Positions 61,916-64,000 of a stretch of 64,000 bases of DNA are shown here, piece after piece (the stretch's first letter is position 1; every line of letters starts with the position of its first letter). The notes beneath the pieces are model-generated. The model did not search any database, was not told the origin of the DNA, and was given only the letters and a program-made list of their open reading frames with translations. A program made the position numbers and the translations under genes. The DNA is from Ahrensia sp. (GTDB lineage Bacteria > Pseudomonadota > Alphaproteobacteria > Rhizobiales > Rhizobiaceae), in the NCBI GenBank assembly GCA_002698425.1, contig NZXU01000027.1:1-64000 (forward strand), read 5' to 3'.

Positions 61916-62398
61916 TTGGATTTCGCATCACTTTCGCTGCTGTTCGCCGCCGCGGTTACTCTGCACAATCTGGAGGAGGCGATCTGGCTGCCGGGCTGGT
62001 CGCACCATGCGGGGCGCTATCATGTCCCGGTTTCGGCGCGGCAGTTCCGCTTTGCCGTGCTGGCGCTGACGGTCGCCGCCTGGGCACTCGTCGGCTGGTC
62101 GGCGCTCGGCAGTTCATTTGCTGACTATCTCGTCTCAGGCTATGCGCTGGCGATGCTGGTCAATGTCGTCTTTCCGCATCTGGCGGCGACATTCGCGATG
62201 CGCCGCTACGCGCCGGGGACGGCGACGGCGGTTCTGTTCAACCTGCCGGTGACCGCGCTGCTGTTGCAGCAAGGGTTCGCCGAAGACCGGCTCGATCCGG
62301 ACACGTTCCTGTGGGCAGGGCCGCTGGTCGCGATCGTGATCGCGATTTCGATCCCGGTGCTGTTTGCCGCGAGTGCGGGCGATTCAAAACCGGAATAG
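61916..62398 (+). CDS. HXXEE domain membrane protein
   Basis: 160 residues, about five helices. The motif HNLEE with the following AIWLPGW near residue 17 is the HXXEE signature of a family of unknown function. TTG start, 4 bases after the ABM stop, so probably cotranscribed with it. The converging regulator gene ends 5 bases away. Confidence 0.75.
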   Translation: MDFASLSLLFAAAVTLHNLEEAIWLPGWSHHAGRYHVPVSARQFRFAVLALTVAAWALVGWSALGSSFADYLVSGYALAMLVNVVFPHLAATFAMRRYAPGTATAVLFNLPVTALLLQQGFAEDRLDPDTFLWAGPLVAIVIAISIPVLFAASAGDSKPE

Positions 62399-62403
62399 GC
62401 GGA

Positions 62404-64000
62404 TCAGCGTTCGGTCACGTCGAACATCGTCATCATCAGTTCGACATGTTCGGGCTCGTGGAACCATTTCGGCAGCAATGCGCGCATCAGTTCGGGGGTC
62501 AGGTCCGGATTGCTCTCGCGCCATTTGCGCGCGCTCTCCAAAGCCTCCTCCTTGCGGCCTGCCATCCAGAGCGAGGTGAACAGCATCCGGTAGGCCCAGA
62601 CCACGCCGGACCCCGCGCGCATGCCGCGCTGGATCAGTTCAATCGACTCGTCGTAGCGCTTCTGCTTTCTGAGCGCCGCGGACCGGCCGAACAGGACGTT
62701 GAAGTGAAAGGGATCGAGCGGGCTGAGCGCCTCCGCCCGGTCGAAATAGGTCAGCGATTCCTCCGCGCAGCCGCGATAGATCGCGTTCCACCCCTTGCGC
62801 AGCCAGCCCCAGGCATTGTTCGGATCGAGCGCCAGCGCCCTGTCGGCGAATTGGTCGGCCTGCGGGAAATCGTCGCCGGCGAGCGCGGTGGCCGCCGACA
62901 GCGCGACGAGCGATGCGGGATCGTCGCGCACCAGCGGCGCCGCGCGCGCGACCATCTCGACCGCGATGGCGCGGTCGGTGACGGCATCCTTGCTCCACAG
63001 ATAACAGCACTGATGCGCGTGGCACCACGCCTTGTAGGCGAGCGCCGGAGCGTAGTCCGGCGCATGGCCGAGCGCCGTGTCGAGCAGGGCGATGGCCTTG
63101 ACATTTTCCTCGCGCCGGTGCGCCCAGAAATGGGGAAGCGCGGTCAGCACGAGTTCATAGGCCGTCCGGTCCGCCGTCGGGCGCCGGCTGGCCCGGGCGA
63201 TTTCGGCATTGCGAAGATTGGGAGCGATCTGTCCCGCCACCTGCGCCGCGATCCGGTCCTGAAGATCGAAGAGATCGTCCATCCGGTCGTCGAAGCGCTC
63301 GGCCCAGACGGCGCGTCCGTCGCCGGCCGCAACCAGTTCCACGGTGATGCGGACGCGGTCTCCGGAGCGGCGGACCGAGCCCTCGACCAGATAGTCCGCG
63401 CCGAGGCGTTGGCCGATCGTCAGGATGTCGAGCGGCTGGCCGCGCAAGGCGAAGGCGGATTGCCGGGCGATGACGTGGAACTCGCTCACCCGTGACAGCG
63501 CGCTGGTGATTTCGGAGACGACGCCGTCGGCGAACATGTCGGCATCGGCGACGCCGAGTTCGTCGAAGGCGAGGATCGCCAGCCGGGGTCGCCCCTCCTT
63601 GAATTCGGGCAATTGCGGCGCGGCGCCTGGAGTAGCGTCGGCCGTCGCGCGCATCTGGCGCAGCCAGTCCTCGAAGCCCTCGGAGGCGAGATCGAAACCG
63701 TCGAGGAAGACGCCGTCGCCTTCGAGATCGCAGGCGATTTCGCCGCTCTGCAGCCAGACATATTGCCGGTCGGCCATCAGAACGCCCTCCGGCAGATCGC
63801 GGCGCATGACCGACAATTCCTGGCGCAGCGATGCGCGGGCCTGCTCGTCCGAGCGGTCCGACCAGAGCAAGTCGGCGAGGCGGCCCCGCTCCGCCTTGAG
63901 ATCGGGCTGGCGGACGAGGAAAGCGAGCATCGCCTGGGCGCGGCGCGACAGCGCCCCGGGCGCGCCGGGGCCGGTCAGACGGAAGGGACCTTTGAGATGG
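62404..64000 (-). CDS. winged-helix regulator with TolB-N and TPR domains (5' end off window)
   Basis: At least 532 residues; the N-terminus lies beyond the right edge. Seen: the end of a DNA-binding winged helix (HLKGPFRLTG..., SRRAQAMLAFLVRQPDL...LADLLWSDRSDEQARASLRQELSVMRRDL), a TolB-N-like part (RLAILAFDELGVADADMFADGVVSEITSAL, DYLVEGSVRRSGDRVRITVELV) and TPR repeats (about 270-480). Layout as in the regulator at 42.5 kb but without a membrane helix that I can see, so probably cytoplasmic. The target is unknown. Confidence 0.78.
   Translation of the reverse strand, partial: HLKGPFRLTGPGAPGALSRRAQAMLAFLVRQPDLKAERGRLADLLWSDRSDEQARASLRQELSVMRRDLPEGVLMADRQYVWLQSGEIACDLEGDGVFLDGFDLASEGFEDWLRQMRATADATPGAAPQLPEFKEGRPRLAILAFDELGVADADMFADGVVSEITSALSRVSEFHVIARQSAFALRGQPLDILTIGQRLGADYLVEGSVRRSGDRVRITVELVAAGDGRAVWAERFDDRMDDLFDLQDRIAAQVAGQIAPNLRNAEIARASRRPTADRTAYELVLTALPHFWAHRREENVKAIALLDTALGHAPDYAPALAYKAWCHAHQCCYLWSKDAVTDRAIAVEMVARAAPLVRDDPASLVALSAATALAGDDFPQADQFADRALALDPNNAWGWLRKGWNAIYRGCAEESLTYFDRAEALSPLDPFHFNVLFGRSAALRKQKRYDESIELIQRGMRAGSGVVWAYRMLFTSLWMAGRKEEALESARKWRESNPDLTPELMRALLPKWFHEPEHVELMMTMFDVTER

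Overview
The window is chromosomal DNA of an alphaproteobacterium, almost certainly of the order Hyphomicrobiales (Rhizobiales). The strongest evidence is a circularly permuted tmRNA gene at about 32.1-32.4 kb that encodes the tag ANDNYAEARLAA, known from rhizobia. The order thyA, dihydrofolate reductase, hflK-hflC-DUF2065-degP, serB, miaA, ilvB-ilvN, with sspB nearby, also fits, as do the uniformly high GC and the promoter types (sigma-70 promoters and one EcfG-like stress promoter). I cannot name a genus. The sequence is dense, nearly all intact genes, with no insertion sequence, prophage, CRISPR array, rRNA or tRNA that I can see.

Region by region. 0-6.4 kb: end of a UvrD-type helicase gene (cut by the window edge), then housekeeping and metabolic singletons (glyoxalase-like protein, PRC-barrel envelope protein, lipoprotein peptidase, acyl-CoA synthetase, methyltransferase, GFA protein). 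6.4-10.5 kb: a TAXI-type TRAP transporter operon ending in a LigW/gamma-resorcylate-type decarboxylase. 10.5-18 kb: mprF with two small genes, a HerA-like ATPase, a zinc-ribbon peptide, a methyltransferase and an unusual kinase-like protein. 18-27.3 kb: a 1286-residue multi-PAS hybrid histidine kinase, two divergent ClC chloride proteins and a D-lactate dehydrogenase-type flavoprotein. 27.4-32.6 kb: a giant AsmA protein (apparently starting at CTG), then an RHH protein, sspB and ssrA. 32.9-38.2 kb: a LysR regulator with two HTH domains, divergent from a tripartite tricarboxylate transporter (TctB-A-C) and a LigI-like amidohydrolase. 38.3-42.1 kb: thyA, DUF4424, dihydrofolate reductase, then ligAB (protocatechuate 4,5-dioxygenase) closed by a strong terminator. 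42.1-47.3 kb: a small secreted protein, a wHTH-TPR regulator and a second TAXI TRAP transporter. 47.6-54 kb: hflK-hflC-DUF2065-degP, GNAT/serB, miaA. 54-64 kb: diguanylate cyclase, oxidoreductase, HerA-type ATPase, the ilv leader/attenuator, ilvB-EamA-ilvN, a monooxygenase, an HXXEE protein and a second wHTH-TPR regulator (cut by the window edge).

Three scattered loci point to aromatic carboxylate catabolism through the protocatechuate 4,5-cleavage route: a LigW-like decarboxylase with its own TAXI transporter, a LigI-like hydrolase with its own TTT transporter, and ligAB. A second theme is protein quality control: tmRNA and SspB lie side by side on one strand, and HflKC and DegP lie about 15 kb away. 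The best regulatory finds are a promoter-abutting ilv leader peptide with mutually exclusive hairpins, the complete permuted ssrA gene with its promoter, and hairpins between the solute-binding protein and permease genes of both TAXI operons.
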